Shown here piece by piece: positions 36,503 through 45,140 of a stretch of 64,000 nt of DNA. The notes under the pieces are model-generated. The model was given only the letters and a program-made list of their open reading frames with translations. It was not told the origin of the DNA and did not search any database. Source of the stretch: Rheinheimera sp. D18 (GTDB lineage: Bacteria > Pseudomonadota > Gammaproteobacteria > Enterobacterales > Alteromonadaceae); contig NZ_CP037745.1 of NCBI RefSeq assembly GCF_004345025.1, forward strand, positions 2,170,001 to 2,234,000. Direction: 5' to 3'. The position numbers were made by a program, and so were the translations under genes. Position 1 is the stretch's first letter; the number at the start of each line of letters is the position of its first letter.

Positions 36503-36514
36503 AATTTAACAAGT

Positions 36515-37879
36515 TTAGCGTATTTGCAGTACGGTTTGCTGCAAGGTGCTATTAACTTCCAGCGCCCTTGAGTTCGCTTGAAAATTACGCTGTGCGCTAA
36601 TTAAATCAACCAGTTCTGTCGTTAGGTTAACGTTAGACTGCTCCAGCGATGAGGCGTTAACCGCGCCAAAGGTACCGGTATTGGCCTGGCCGCCTATCGG
36701 CTCGCCCGAGGTAATACTTTGCTTCCACGAGGTATTACCCACCTGCTTTAAGCCCTGCACGTTGGCAAAACGAACTAAGGTCACTTGCGCTAAGTAAGCA
36801 GAATCACCATTACTGTAGCTAGCAAGAACTCGACCAAAGGCATCAATATCAACCCCCGTTAAGTTACCAACAGTAGTACCGTCTTGACTTAAATTATTAA
36901 CGTCAAAATTAGAAGCATATTGCGTAGGCAATTTAACACCCGATGCATCGCGAAAATTTACTACTACTGGTGCTGAAAATTGTGCACCATTAGTAAGGTA
37001 GCCATTAGCCGGATCATTTAAATCCGCTGTTGGTACCCCAATTGTTGGCGCAGCTGCTGGCGGTGCTGGCAATCTAAATGAACCGTTTGAGTCAAATTGC
37101 AGATTATCGCCACTAAACCAAGAATTAGGATTACGCGTTGCCGGTGCCACTGGTGCCGGAATAGTTGGATGCGCAGTATTATCATCCCACACCAATTTCG
37201 TTTCCCACTCTGCCGCAGCAGGTGGTGTAGGCGTAGCTAATTTTCTAAAATATGTTGTAACCGTATGTGCCTCACCTAAGCTGTCGTAAACGGTAACCGA
37301 GGTAGAATGGTTATAAGTAGCTCTATCGGTTGGGTCAAAAGTCGTTGAGCCTGTTTCTACAGCTCTAGAATCTAAATTCATGCTTAAAAACACATTACTG
37401 GTCGCACGTGGTGCGCCAGCCGACGTTGGAATTGATATTGGCTGTGTCGTACTTAAACTGACCGACTGGTTTTCACCCGTTACAGGGTCTACCGCAAAGC
37501 CCTGCAAAAAATTGCCGTTATTATCGACAATAAAGTTATCTTTATTTAGCTTAAACGCACCAGAACGCGTGTAGGTTAAATCCTGAGATTGTCGGTCCGG
37601 TGTTAATGCAAAAAATCCTTCGCCAGTTACCGCTAAATCTAGCGAGTTATTGGTAAATTGTAGTGAGCCTTGGCTAAACTGCTGGGCAATAACTGATGTA
37701 GCAACACCGTCACCCACTTTAGTGCGGCCAGATGAGAAAATCGACGTTGCGTACACATCGGCAAACTCAGCACGCGACTCTTTAAAACCCGTGGTATTTA
37801 CGTTGGCGATGTTATTCGCCGTGGTATCTAAATCTTTTTGTGCTGCGGCTATGCCGCTTAATGCAATATTAAAACTCAT
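36515..37879 (-). CDS. flgE: Flagellar hook protein FlgE
   Basis: 454 residues. The N-terminus (SFNIALSGIAAAQKDLDTT and NNIANVNTTGFKESRAEFAD) and C-terminus (LISAQRNFQANSRALEVNST) are the hook-protein ends; the middle is proline- and alanine-rich and variable. It is the last gene of the flgB-C-D-E unit, followed by a strong terminator. Nineteen bases from flgD. Confidence 0.96.
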   Translation of the reverse strand: MSFNIALSGIAAAQKDLDTTANNIANVNTTGFKESRAEFADVYATSIFSSGRTKVGDGVATSVIAQQFSQGSLQFTNNSLDLAVTGEGFFALTPDRQSQDLTYTRSGAFKLNKDNFIVDNNGNFLQGFAVDPVTGENQSVSLSTTQPISIPTSAGAPRATSNVFLSMNLDSRAVETGSTTFDPTDRATYNHSTSVTVYDSLGEAHTVTTYFRKLATPTPPAAAEWETKLVWDDNTAHPTIPAPVAPATRNPNSWFSGDNLQFDSNGSFRLPAPPAAAPTIGVPTADLNDPANGYLTNGAQFSAPVVVNFRDASGVKLPTQYASNFDVNNLSQDGTTVGNLTGVDIDAFGRVLASYSNGDSAYLAQVTLVRFANVQGLKQVGNTSWKQSITSGEPIGGQANTGTFGAVNASSLEQSNVNLTTELVDLISAQRNFQANSRALEVNSTLQQTVLQIR

Positions 37880-37898
37880 AATTCACCTCAGCTCGCTA

Positions 37899-38597
37899 TT
37901 AACTGTAAGATACTTCTAATACATCACTTAATTTCACTGCGCCTAGCCCAAGCACGTTCAGTGTTATGCCGCCGCCGGCATTATTCATGCTAACGCTACC
38001 CACTGGCGCGTATACATTAACCGGTAAGCTGGCGTTAGTTCCGTCGGTATAACTGGCTTCAACTTTAATTTTGTACACCCCTGCGGTCACTATTTCGTCG
38101 TTAGCGTCAGTGCCATCCCAAACAAAATCGTTTTTACCCATTTTGGGGTTTTCCACGCTAAAGCTGCGTACCAATTCACCTTTTTCATTTTCAATTCGCA
38201 CTTGCATCATGTTGGCCGGTTTATCTAGCTCAATGCTGCCGCGAGATAGGGTTTCGCCAGTAAACACCAATTCTTTGGATTGTATAAGCACACTTCGCCC
38301 CACCAATGAGGATGCCTGCAGTGCTTGGTTTGATGACATGCTTTCGGCAAAGCCTTTAAAGCTCTTGTTTAGTGAGCCAATACCGTCTGCCATGGTAAAG
38401 TTAGTCATTTGCGCGATCATTTGATCATTTTCAACTGGTTTAGTTGGGTCTTGGAACGCTAGTTGCTGCGTTAACAAAGCAAAAAAATCTTCCTGTGTTA
38501 GCGCGCCGTTGTTCTTTTCTGCAACCTTATCTTTGGCTTTACTGTCCCAATACATGCCATCTAATGCAGAGTTATTATTACTTACTGAACTAGTCAT
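37899..38597 (-). CDS. flgD: Flagellar hook cap/assembly protein FlgD
   Basis: 232 residues. The N-terminal LTQEDFFALLTQQLAFQDP block is diagnostic, and the C-terminal FlgD Tudor/Ig-like domains (WDGTDANDEIVTAGVYKIKV) are complete. FlgD caps the growing hook. Twelve bases from flgC. Confidence 0.96.
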   Translation of the reverse strand: MTSSVSNNNSALDGMYWDSKAKDKVAEKNNGALTQEDFFALLTQQLAFQDPTKPVENDQMIAQMTNFTMADGIGSLNKSFKGFAESMSSNQALQASSLVGRSVLIQSKELVFTGETLSRGSIELDKPANMMQVRIENEKGELVRSFSVENPKMGKNDFVWDGTDANDEIVTAGVYKIKVEASYTDGTNASLPVNVYAPVGSVSMNNAGGGITLNVLGLGAVKLSDVLEVSYS

Positions 38598-38609
38598 AAT
38601 TTATATCTC

Positions 38610-39035
38610 TTAGTTAGCCTGGCCTAAGCGCAAAGTGCGCATAATCATCTGCTTGGCAGAATCAGCGGTTTGTACGTTAGTTTCATAAGAACGTGAAGCA
38701 GAAATCATATTCGCCATCTCTTCCATAATGTTAATGTTTGGCTTATAGATATAGCCATTTTCATCTGCCAAAGGGTGGTTTGGCGAATACTCAACATTAA
38801 GTGGGGCGTCAGACTCAACAATGCCTAACACTTTAACACCGACAGTGTCATCTCCTTGACGGCGCTGGGCATCAGATAACTGTGCGGCAAATATTGGGTG
38901 TCTGCCTCGATAGGTTTCTTCAACACTACTGCTAACACTATTAGCATTGGCAATATTACTGGCTGTGGTGTTCATCCGCACTGACTGTGCAGTCATACCG
39001 CTACCGGTAATATCAAATATTTTGTAAGTGCTCAT
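38610..39035 (-). CDS. flgC: Flagellar basal-body rod protein FlgC
   Basis: 141 residues, the usual size. IFDITGSGMTAQSVRMNTTA at the start, NIANANSV, and a C-terminal NIMEEMANMISASRSYETNV are characteristic. It forms part of the proximal rod. Two bases separate it from flgB. Confidence 0.97.
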   Translation of the reverse strand: MSTYKIFDITGSGMTAQSVRMNTTASNIANANSVSSSVEETYRGRHPIFAAQLSDAQRRQGDDTVGVKVLGIVESDAPLNVEYSPNHPLADENGYIYKPNINIMEEMANMISASRSYETNVQTADSAKQMIMRTLRLGQAN

Positions 39036-39037
39036 AA

Positions 39038-39439
39038 TTATTGACCTCCGCCGGTAATGGCTTTTTTCAGGCTACTAATGCGCGCAGTTAGAAAAGTTAA
39101 GCTAGTTTGATATTCCAAACTATTTTGCATAAAGGCATTGCGCTCGCGGTGAATATCAACGCTATTACCGTCACCTGTATCCGGCTGATCTGGATTACGA
39201 AACATAGTCTCTTGGCTTCTTGCTATAGAAATATTGAAATGCTGTTCATGAGTACGCGACACCGAACCCGACTGTCGAGCCTTGGCGTTGTTAAGGGCCT
39301 GCTGAAAATCAATATCTTTAGCTTTATAGCCTGGAGTATCTGCGTTTGCGATATTTTCAGCTAGCACCTGCGCCCGCCGGTCACGAACCAACATGGCTTC
39401 AGGGTGCAAACCAAATGCTTTTTCAAAACTGATTGCCAT
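39038..39439 (-). CDS. flgB: Flagellar basal-body rod protein FlgB
   Basis: 133 residues. FGLHPEAMLVRDRRAQVLAE and NIANADTPGYKAKDIDFQQA are the FlgB signature. First gene of the flgB-C-D-E unit; a sigma-54 promoter lies 37 bases upstream, between it and cheR. Confidence 0.97.
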   Translation of the reverse strand: MAISFEKAFGLHPEAMLVRDRRAQVLAENIANADTPGYKAKDIDFQQALNNAKARQSGSVSRTHEQHFNISIARSQETMFRNPDQPDTGDGNSVDIHRERNAFMQNSLEYQTSLTFLTARISSLKKAITGGGQ

Positions 39440-39475
39440 TTTTTTGCCACCTGTTATCTACGATGATAAATCAGC

Positions 39476-39491
39476 TGCAAAACTCAGGCCA
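39476..39491 (-). promoter_or_regulatory. Sigma-54 promoter of flgB
   Basis: Minus strand: TGGCCTGAGTTTTGCA. The -24 TGGC and -12 TTGCA are both intact with the required ten-base gap between GG and GC. Located 37 bases before flgB, just past cheR. Transcription would need an FlrC/FleR-type activator not in this window. Confidence 0.8.
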
Positions 39492-39514
39492 AAAAAGTAA
39501 CAGGTAGCGAAATA

Positions 39515-40348
39515 TTAGGTTTTCTTGCGGTAAATAATGCCTGGGTTACAGCGAATCATCTCAAAATCTGTATTTAAACTAGATAAAGATTCCGATGCGC
39601 CTAAAAGCAGATAACCACGAGGGTTCAAGGATTGAGCAAATTGGCGGATAATTTTTGCCTTTAGATCAGCAGAGAAGTAAATAAGCACGTTGCGACAAAA
39701 AATAATATCGAACTTACCTAGTAAGGTGTAACTATCAAGCAAATTAAGATGGCGAAAGCTCACATTTTTGCGTACCGGATCTTTGACACGCATCATGCCT
39801 TTGCCGCTATCTTCAAAAAATTTGCTGCGCCGCTCGGGTGATAAACCACGTGATAAGGCTAAACCATCGTATTCGCCGCGCTGGCAATGCTCAAGCATAG
39901 TGTTAGAAATATCAGTGCCCAATATATGCACGCCCAAACTAAAGGCACCGGGTTTAATTTGCTGATATTCTAATGCCGTCATTGCGATAGAATAAGGCTC
40001 TTGTCCGCTAGAGCTGGCTGCAGACCAAATTTTTATTGAACGGCTAGTTTTTTCCATCTCAGGAAAAATTTGATTTTTTAGCAACTCGTACGGATAGGTA
40101 TCTCGAAACCACAAGGTTTCATTAGTGGTCATCGCGTCGATAACGGCAGAACGCAGTTGTCGTTCAAATGGGCTTAAGGTTTTACTTACCAGTTCAGACA
40201 AAGAGGCAACACCAAAGCGTTGCATCAAAGGTGCTAACCGGCTTTTTACTAGATACTGCTTATTTTCTCCCAGTACAATGCCACACTGTTGCTCAAGAAA
40301 ATCCCGGAACAATACATATTCTTTATCTAGTAAATCTCTATTCGGCAC
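39515..40348 (-). CDS. cheR: Chemotaxis protein methyltransferase CheR
   Basis: 277 residues starting at a GTG (40348) with AAGGAAG at good distance. The helical N-terminal domain (FRDFLEQQCGIVLGENKQY) is followed by the SAM-binding domain with WSAASSSGQEPYSIAM and a CRNVLIYF motif. CheR methylates glutamates on chemoreceptors with AdoMet. It follows cheV by 16 bases; this cheV-cheR pair beside flgB is typical of Vibrio/Alteromonas-type polar flagellar loci. Confidence 0.96.
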   Translation of the reverse strand: MPNRDLLDKEYVLFRDFLEQQCGIVLGENKQYLVKSRLAPLMQRFGVASLSELVSKTLSPFERQLRSAVIDAMTTNETLWFRDTYPYELLKNQIFPEMEKTSRSIKIWSAASSSGQEPYSIAMTALEYQQIKPGAFSLGVHILGTDISNTMLEHCQRGEYDGLALSRGLSPERRSKFFEDSGKGMMRVKDPVRKNVSFRHLNLLDSYTLLGKFDIIFCRNVLIYFSADLKAKIIRQFAQSLNPRGYLLLGASESLSSLNTDFEMIRCNPGIIYRKKT

Positions 40349-40364
40349 AGGTCTTCCTTAACAA

Positions 40365-41294
40365 TTAGTCAGCATGTAGCCATTTTTGTACCGATTCTGC
40401 TAGCTCATCAGGATTAAACTTAGCGATAAAATCATCTGCTCCCACTTTTTGCACCATTTGCTGGTTGAATACGCCACTTAACGAAGTATGCAAGATAACA
40501 TGGAGTTTTTTTAGTGTTGCATTAGATTTTATTTCGGCAGTTAAGGTATATCCATCCATTTCTGGCATCTCAATATCTGAAATAAGTAAGCCTACTTTTT
40601 CAGTAATAGATTCAGCACAGCCTTTAGCCATGTCTTGTAGGTAAATTAGCGCTTCTTTACCGTTATTTACTAAATGCATTTTTACGCCCAAACCTTCTAA
40701 GGCACGTTTAACCTGATTACGTGCTACGGCAGAGTCGTCGGCAATTAAAATTAACCTATCACCTAAATCAGCAGAAATGCTTTGTGTATCCATAGCTTTA
40801 GATATCGCGGTAGGTGATGGTGATATTTCTTCAAGAATTTTTTCGACATCAAGAATTTCAACTAGCTCATTATCAATTTCGGTGATTGCAGTTAAATAAC
40901 TTTGTTTACCGCTTGTGCCTTTGGGTGGCGGTAAAATAGCCTCCCAATTGATATTAATAATGCGCTCAACCGAATTAACTAAAAAACCCTGCACCGAGCG
41001 GTTGTACTCAGCAATAATAATAAAGCTATCTTTAGTATTTTCTATCGCCCTACCACCAGTTGCAAGGCTAAGATCAATAACAGAAATGGTTTGACCACGC
41101 ACATGCGCAATGCCGCGGACAAACTTATTACGTTTGGGTATTGCCGTTAATGGCGGGCATTGCAGCACTTCTCGTACTTTAAACACATTTATACCGTAAC
41201 GTTGACGGCCAGCAAGCTTAAACAGCAATAATTCTAGACGGTTTTGCCCGACTAATTGCGTACGCTGGTTTACTGAATCTAAAATACCGGCCAT
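40365..41294 (-). CDS. cheV: Chemotaxis coupling protein CheV (CheW-receiver fusion)
   Basis: 309 residues. An N-terminal CheW domain (ELLLFKLAGRQRYGINVFKV; RGIAHVRGQTISVIDL) is joined to a C-terminal response-regulator receiver domain with the acidic pair in LIADDSAVARNQ and the phosphorylatable Asp240 in LLISDIEMPEMDGY. It links chemoreceptors to CheA and is tuned by phosphorylation. AAGGA precedes the ATG. It diverges from flgA. Confidence 0.96.
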   Translation of the reverse strand: MAGILDSVNQRTQLVGQNRLELLLFKLAGRQRYGINVFKVREVLQCPPLTAIPKRNKFVRGIAHVRGQTISVIDLSLATGGRAIENTKDSFIIIAEYNRSVQGFLVNSVERIININWEAILPPPKGTSGKQSYLTAITEIDNELVEILDVEKILEEISPSPTAISKAMDTQSISADLGDRLILIADDSAVARNQVKRALEGLGVKMHLVNNGKEALIYLQDMAKGCAESITEKVGLLISDIEMPEMDGYTLTAEIKSNATLKKLHVILHTSLSGVFNQQMVQKVGADDFIAKFNPDELAESVQKWLHAD

Positions 41295-41317
41295 CTATTG
41301 ATCCTTTTTAATACCTT

Positions 41318-41334
41318 CGGGCGCAATTCTTGCT
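41318..41334 (+). promoter_or_regulatory. Probable sigma-54 promoter of flgA
   Basis: CGGGCGCAATTCTTGCT has GG and GC ten bases apart and a perfect TTGCT -12; the -24 reads GGGC instead of TGGC. It lies about 93 bases before the flgA ATG in the cheV-flgA divergent region. Confidence 0.55.
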
Positions 41335-41426
41335 TAACAACAATAAGTAAATTCAAATTGGCCGTTTAGCGTCAAACTAACATCGTATGTTATAACTACA
41401 AGCCAATAAAGCATAGCTGAAACCTT

Positions 41427-42131
41427 ATGAAAAAGTACGAAAATTTATTTAAACAAGCACTTATCATTACAAGCTTTTTCGTTTTTAACGTGATTGCAGC
41501 CGAACCAGTTAGCTATTCTCCTGCCGAACTCACCGCCGCGGCTACAGATTGGCTAACCGAACAACTACCGGCTGACGCCAGCCAGAATATTAAAATTGAC
41601 GTTAACGAGCTGGATTATCGCATTGGCAATAAAAGTTGCGAGATACCGCTGACATTTAATTTAGCGCAAGCCATAACGCAGCGGCAAAATACCATTCAAA
41701 TTCGCTGCAACACAACTGACAGTTGGCAGCTTTATGTGCCAGTGAAAATAGATGAAATAATTGAAGCCGTAATTTTACAGCAAAATATTTCTGTGGGTAG
41801 TGTAATCACGGCCGATATGCTAACAACAGATACGCGCGAGCGGCGTTTTATCCGAGGTAGTTTGGTAACCCATGCTGAGGATGTCGTAGGAGCAAAAACG
41901 AAAAGATCGCTATCGATTGGGCAAATTTTAACCTTTCAAGATCTTTGCCTTGTGTGTAAAGGAGATGTTGTTACAATATCGATTAATGATAATAGTATTA
42001 GTGTAGCTGCAACCGGTGTGGCCCAGTCTGACGGTAGTTTAGGCGATACTATTAAAGTAATGAATCAACAGTCGAAGCGCGCTATTAACGCAGAAGTTAT
42101 TGCGGTTAATCTGGTTAAAGTAAAATTTTAA
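41427..42131 (+). CDS. flgA: Flagellar P-ring assembly chaperone FlgA
   Basis: 234 residues with a signal peptide (FVFNVIAAEP, cleavage near 24). The C-terminal SAF-type domain shows VILQQNISVGSVITADMLTT, ATGVAQSDGSLGDTIKVMNQ and a closing VNLVKVKF. FlgA helps FlgI form the P-ring in the periplasm. It is divergent from cheV and followed by flgM behind its own sigma-28 promoter. Confidence 0.95.
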   Translation: MKKYENLFKQALIITSFFVFNVIAAEPVSYSPAELTAAATDWLTEQLPADASQNIKIDVNELDYRIGNKSCEIPLTFNLAQAITQRQNTIQIRCNTTDSWQLYVPVKIDEIIEAVILQQNISVGSVITADMLTTDTRERRFIRGSLVTHAEDVVGAKTKRSLSIGQILTFQDLCLVCKGDVVTISINDNSISVAATGVAQSDGSLGDTIKVMNQQSKRAINAEVIAVNLVKVKF

Positions 42132-42140
42132 AAAATTGAT

Positions 42141-42167
42141 TAAAGTTTTAGCGCTCTAGGCCGTTAA
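42141..42167 (+). promoter_or_regulatory. Sigma-28 promoter of flgM-flgN
   Basis: TAAAGTTT, 11 bases, GCCGTTAA: the -35 is perfect and the -10 matches seven of eight. The start would lie about 35 bases before the flgM ATG. FlgM being under control of the factor it inhibits is the known feedback loop. Confidence 0.85.
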
Positions 42168-42208
42168 CCTGAGTATAAGGAACTGTAACAAGGTGATGAG
42201 GTCATAAC

Positions 42209-42529
42209 ATGGCTATTAATATCAATAACTTGCCAAATACAGCGCAAGTAAAAAATGACAAAGTTGAGCAAAATACTCAACGTCAGCAAACTGCTGTGCA
42301 GCAAAATGCTACTCAGGGTGCTAACCAAAAACAAGATTCAGTGTCAATTACGCCACAGGCGCAGCAGTTTTCTAAATTAACGGAAAAGGCTAGCAACAGT
42401 AGCGGTATCGACCAAGAAAAAGTAGAAAAAATTAGACAAGCGATTAGCGAAGGTAAGTATAAAATTAACGTTGAACAACTTGCCAGGCGCATAGTGCATT
42501 TTGAAAGCGAACTGTTTGGTAAAAAATGA
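42209..42529 (+). CDS. flgM: Anti-sigma-28 factor FlgM
   Basis: 106 residues. A glutamine-rich, disordered N-terminal half leads to the conserved C-terminal sigma-binding helices (VEKIRQAISEGKYKINVEQL and ARRIVHFESELF). FlgM holds sigma-28 (FliA) inactive until it is exported through the completed hook. A GAGG site precedes the ATG. It overlaps flgN by ATGA. Confidence 0.95.
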   Translation: MAININNLPNTAQVKNDKVEQNTQRQQTAVQQNATQGANQKQDSVSITPQAQQFSKLTEKASNSSGIDQEKVEKIRQAISEGKYKINVEQLARRIVHFESELFGKK

Positions 42530-42960
42530 CTCTCGCTGTTGACTCCGTCACCACCTTATTGACTAAACAACATCAGCACTTGGATGAGCTGATGTTGTTA
42601 CTGCGGCAAGAACTTGCCGCGCTTGCTAGCCGTAATATTAACGAACTTGAACAAATTTCTTCCGCTAAATATGCTCTGCTACAGCAGCTAGAAGCCACAG
42701 ATGTAGAACTGGCGAATATCACTGATTTAGAACAATACAAACAACAAGATTGGTTTAAATTAGAGGTTGAAGGTTTAGAGCAAAAATTAGAGCTGTGCAA
42801 ACAGCATAATAGTGTAAACCAGCAAACCCTTGAACAAAGCCAACTTACATTGGCCCGCTTTAAGACAGAAATATTGTCTAGTAGAGGCAAATCAGGCCTT
42901 ACCTACACTAATAAAGGTGTACCATCGGTAGATAGCAAAGGTAAGGGTGTTAAAGCCTAG
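42526..42960 (+). CDS. flgN: Flagellar export chaperone FlgN
   Basis: 144 residues, all helical, with the FlgN-type LLTKQHQHLDELMLLLRQEL and a following LEQISSAKYALLQQL block. It is the secretion chaperone of FlgK and FlgL. Translation is coupled to flgM by a four-base overlap. Sequence conservation is modest but the flgM-flgN context is standard. Confidence 0.9.
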   Translation: MTLAVDSVTTLLTKQHQHLDELMLLLRQELAALASRNINELEQISSAKYALLQQLEATDVELANITDLEQYKQQDWFKLEVEGLEQKLELCKQHNSVNQQTLEQSQLTLARFKTEILSSRGKSGLTYTNKGVPSVDSKGKGVKA

Positions 42961-42987
42961 CTACCAACACGCAACACTCATACTTAA

Positions 42988-43446
42988 TTAATGATACCTT
43001 ACACTTTTAATCGTTTGCTGCGGGTTAGTGTTTTGGTAAATATAATAGACTTGCTCAAAATCTAGCTCTAACTCGGTTATATAAATATTATCAACCGCGT
43101 AAGTTTTAACTACCCTCGCCCCACTAATTGCCCCTTTAACTGACGCTTGTAGCTGATTATCAGTTAGCACCATCTCTTGTAACTTATTCGTAGCGTCAAT
43201 TTTTTGGCCATATACCATTTCGGTAAGCTCTTTGTAGGCATCTAGTTTCGACGCTTTCATTGCTTGTAGCATTTTTTGTTGCTGATCTTTACCTAGCTGC
43301 GCATTTATTGGCGCGTAGCCCACGGCACGCAACATAGGGAAAGACTCCGGTTTCACCGTAGCATACTCTACATGACTGCTAAATAATGACGAACAGCCAC
43401 CTAATAACATCGCACTCAACAAGCCGACACCTAACAATACCTTCAT
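42988..43446 (-). CDS. flgP: Outer-membrane lipoprotein FlgP (LPP20 family)
   Basis: 152 residues from the ATG at 43446, chosen for the AAGGAG upstream; the frame extends eight codons further without support. A lipobox LLGGC places the lipidated Cys at 18. The LPP20-like core (KASKLDAYKELTEMVYGQKI; KGAISGARVVKTYAVDN) follows. In Vibrio and Campylobacter FlgP forms a disc around the polar basal body at the outer membrane. It diverges from flgT across paired sigma-54 promoters and converges on flgN. Confidence 0.88.
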   Translation of the reverse strand: MKVLLGVGLLSAMLLGGCSSLFSSHVEYATVKPESFPMLRAVGYAPINAQLGKDQQQKMLQAMKASKLDAYKELTEMVYGQKIDATNKLQEMVLTDNQLQASVKGAISGARVVKTYAVDNIYITELELDFEQVYYIYQNTNPQQTIKSVRYH

Positions 43447-43513
43447 GTTATCTCCTTTCGCCCTGTACATATTAAATACTCCGGCAGCTATCTCACTGTA
43501 ATAACATTAACAC

Positions 43514-43529
43514 AGCAAAATTCAAGCCA
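43514..43529 (-). promoter_or_regulatory. Sigma-54 promoter of flgP
   Basis: Minus strand: TGGCTTGAATTTTGCT. Perfect TGGC and TTGCT elements with ten bases between GG and GC. The flgP ATG is 68 bases away. Only six bases separate it from the oppositely oriented flgT promoter. Confidence 0.82.
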
Positions 43530-43535
43530 GCATTA

Positions 43536-43551
43536 AGGCACGTATTTTGCT
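43536..43551 (+). promoter_or_regulatory. Sigma-54 promoter of flgT
   Basis: AGGCACGTATTTTGCT: the GGCACG and TTGCT elements are perfect and correctly spaced, the best sigma-54 site in the window. It lies 37 bases before the flgT ATG at 43588. Confidence 0.87.
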
Positions 43552-43587
43552 TGGTTGGGTAAAGCGTTAAAAGTTTGCCGAGGCAGC

Positions 43588-44724
43588 ATGAAAATACAGA
43601 TTATGATTGGCGCAATACTCAGCGCTGTTGTTAGCATGAATGCGCATAGCGATTGGTATGAAGCAACCGGGCAGGCCTTTATTCAACAAGGTAACACCGC
43701 ACAAGCACGGCAAACGGCAATAGATGACGCGATAAAGCGTGCCAGTCTAGTTGCCGGCGCTAAGATAAGCAGTAGCCAACTGGTTCAAAATGGTGTTTTG
43801 CAAAATGAACGTTTTAATATTTCAAGCCAGGGTGAAATTAAACAATTACAACTGATATCAGAAAGCCATAATGGCAATCTTTTAACCGTGACCGTGCGTA
43901 TTAATATCGACGCAGACACCAGCGCTTGTGTTGGTAGCTCGTATCATAAACCTTTATTACTAAGCCAAGTTCAGCTGCAAGCGCGTCAAGACGCTATCTA
44001 TGGTCAACTGTTTAAGCTTGGTACAGATATAACAGTGCAACTAGAACACCACCTACACGATTACAGCCCCGCAGCACTCGTTAAACCCATGACACAAATT
44101 GTTACGGCCCAACAGCTGGTTTATCCGGAAACAGATCGCCTATTTAGCCATGGCAATCAATACGTGCTACTGGCAACAATCAACGATTTATCGTTAGGTG
44201 AAACCACCAGTAAATTTTGGCAGAAAGAGCAAAAAGAACGATTTTTTGCAATTAATGTCAGCTTATACGACTTATTCGAACAGCATTTAGTTTATCAGCA
44301 AGAATATCGCACCAGTGCAGATTGGCCGTATAAAAGCAAAAGCACACCGCAAAGCCATAGCCAAGCATTTTGGCAGCTACCCTATGGCCAGAAAATTGAC
44401 AGATTACTGCTTGGCGTAGCTGAAGATATACAACAGCAATTACAGTGCAAACCATTATTAAGCAGTATTAGGCAAGTAAAAGATAATCAAATTATGCTAG
44501 AGCTTGGAAAAATGCATGGTTTGCGCATTGGTGACGAGTTACAACTATTTCAGTTACAACGTCACCCTACGCAATCAGGCGTTAAGCGCGTTATCGCCGA
44601 TAGTATTAGTTTAAAAATAACCGAGCTCACCGAGCAAAACGCCTGGGCCAGCGGCAAATCAGAATTACTACAACACATTCAACAAGGCGATGTTGTAAGT
44701 GTTAGAAAAAGCACTGACTTTTAA
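43588..44724 (+). CDS. flgT: Flagellar assembly protein FlgT
   Basis: 378 residues from the ATG at 43588, which starts a proper signal peptide (IQIMIGAILSAVVSMNAHSD); the frame is open 11 codons upstream but that would spoil the signal and lie at the promoter. The N-terminal domain (WYEATGQAFIQQGNTAQARQ) is that of FlgT, which forms the periplasmic H-ring around the LP ring of sodium-driven polar flagella and supports motor stability. A C-terminal FlgT domain (GLRIGDELQLF) is present. This gene suggests an H-ring type motor. Confidence 0.92.
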   Translation: MKIQIMIGAILSAVVSMNAHSDWYEATGQAFIQQGNTAQARQTAIDDAIKRASLVAGAKISSSQLVQNGVLQNERFNISSQGEIKQLQLISESHNGNLLTVTVRINIDADTSACVGSSYHKPLLLSQVQLQARQDAIYGQLFKLGTDITVQLEHHLHDYSPAALVKPMTQIVTAQQLVYPETDRLFSHGNQYVLLATINDLSLGETTSKFWQKEQKERFFAINVSLYDLFEQHLVYQQEYRTSADWPYKSKSTPQSHSQAFWQLPYGQKIDRLLLGVAEDIQQQLQCKPLLSSIRQVKDNQIMLELGKMHGLRIGDELQLFQLQRHPTQSGVKRVIADSISLKITELTEQNAWASGKSELLQHIQQGDVVSVRKSTDF

Positions 44725-44771
44725 TATCTTGATTCCCAAGCACCGTCGAGTCTGGTAAAATTTCGCGCCGT

Positions 44772-44846
44772 TGCCCCATAGTTAAATGGATATAACGGCC
44801 CCCTCCTAAGGGGCAGTTGTAGGTTCGATTCCTACTGGGGCAGCCA
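44772..44846 (+). tRNA. tRNA-Arg (anticodon CCT)
   Basis: A complete cloverleaf of 75 bases with encoded CCA. The acceptor stem TGCCCCA/TGGGGCA is perfect, the D-arm reads TAGTTAAATGGATATAAC as in the E. coli tRNA-Arg(CCT), the anticodon loop is CTCCTAA with anticodon CCT, and the T-arm is GTAGG-TTCGATT-CCTAC. It decodes the rare AGG codon. No integrated element is seen at its 3' end. Confidence 0.96.
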
Positions 44847-45140
44847 TTCTACATTTTTGCACCGTCTAATCATTTTCCATTTAACACCAATCATACCTAA
44901 ACGTTTCGCGGTTTGTTAACGCGCCAAACTTATGTGTAATGCTACGGTGGCGTTTACACAGTAAATAGCCTCATTTCTACCGCAAAAGCCGTTATTTCAC
45001 CGCTTATTTTTAGATTTAGCTAAAATTTTGTTGTATTAATAATAAGCCTAATTAACCCTATGGCATGCACATACTTAAAACTAATACATTAAAAAATGCT
45101 ATGGCCTATGCCCTAACCTAATACCGTACAGGAAAGTAAA

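Noticed and set aside
44772-45140. Integrated element at the tRNA-Arg gene
   Set aside because: No integrase gene, no duplicated tRNA 3' end and no foreign cargo follow it in the window.
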